Below, in pieces: positions 15,753-15,869 of a DNA stretch of 15,869 nucleotides. Both the position numbers and the translations under genes were made by a program. The stretch's first letter is position 1. Each line of letters opens with the position of its first letter. The notes beneath the pieces were generated by a model. That model saw nothing but the letters and a program-made list of their open reading frames with translations, was not told where the DNA came from and made no database searches. The stretch comes from an uncultured Collinsella sp. (GTDB lineage Bacteria > Actinomycetota > Coriobacteriia > Coriobacteriales > Coriobacteriaceae). The stretch is from the NCBI GenBank assembly GCA_900541145.1, contig UQIH01000031.1:1-15869 (forward strand). Reading direction: 5' to 3'.

Positions 15753-15869
15753 CCTCTAAGGCGCCGCAGGTTGAGCATACCGCATCCGGAGCAAGGCAGC
15801 GCCGCAGGTAGAGGACGGACAGCGAGCGGGTCGCATTTGAGACAAGGTGACGTGAAACGAAAGGGCGCT

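Larger units (their letters stand above)
15409..15869. other. Gene-free, repeat-bearing end of window
   Basis: No convincing gene was found. From about 15480 to 15720 the sequence is clearly more A/T-rich than the genes. It contains TGACGCGCGAC (15565-15575) and TGACACGCGAC (15587-15597), 22 bases apart, and a CGGCTT/AAGCCG inverted repeat (15668-15690). A REP-like palindrome (15724-15752) follows. Then GCGCCGCAGGT is found twice (15761-15771 and 15799-15809), enclosed by CCTCTA/TAGAGG (15753-15758 with 15809-15814). A minus-strand frame runs in from the window edge and stops within the palindrome. Confidence 0.55.

Noticed and set aside
15734..15869. Minus-strand frame entering from the window edge, ending ...EVVIGDVLK
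   Set aside because: It stops inside the REP-like palindrome, has two other open frames beside it, and shows no family motif; it could be a gene end but cannot be supported.

Overview
The window reads as a chromosomal housekeeping segment from a high-GC Gram-positive gut-type bacterium. It is most likely a member of the class Coriobacteriia, with Collinsella or a close relative as the best guess. The guess rests on overall protein style, the actinobacterial gene order, and short GGGGACGTTC-type repeats at both ends; no marker gene fixes the species. Every gene I accept lies on the minus strand, so transcription runs from high to low coordinates.

Layout in the direction of transcription. (1) 15869-15334: about 535 bp without a convincing gene, holding a REP-like palindrome, short direct repeats and a candidate prmC promoter. 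(2) 15333-14059: prmC, the release-factor glutamine methyltransferase, with a large Ala/Glu-rich insertion. (3) 13983-13299: a toxin-first RelE/HigB plus XRE antitoxin module with a small operator-like palindrome. (4) 13150-10852: tsaC/sua5 (tRNA threonylcarbamoyladenosine synthesis) and glpK (glycerol kinase), closely spaced. (5) 10728-10081: upp (uracil salvage). (6) 9799-2916: a complete F1Fo ATP synthase operon, atpI-like, then B-E-F-H-A-G-D-C, ending in a strong intrinsic terminator. (7) 2827-296: murA (first step of peptidoglycan synthesis) and an LCP-family ligase that probably attaches glycopolymers to peptidoglycan. (8) 295-1: a repeat-rich tail with a 99-bp cloverleaf-like inverted-repeat element and two further REP-like units.

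The order prmC - tsaC - (upp) - atpI - atpBEFHAGDC - murA matches an old block that I know from Mycobacterium (prfA-hemK-sua5-rfe-atp...murA) and Bacillus (prfA-prmC...tsaC...upp...atp...murAA). Against that background the toxin-antitoxin pair and glpK look like later insertions.

I did not find a wholly new multi-gene system. The items most worth a second look are the cloverleaf element at 156-254, the repeated palindromes at both ends, the roughly 130-residue insertion in PrmC, the insertion in TsaC, the signal-peptide-like N-terminus on the ATP synthase b subunit, and the toxin-antitoxin pair dropped into the conserved block.
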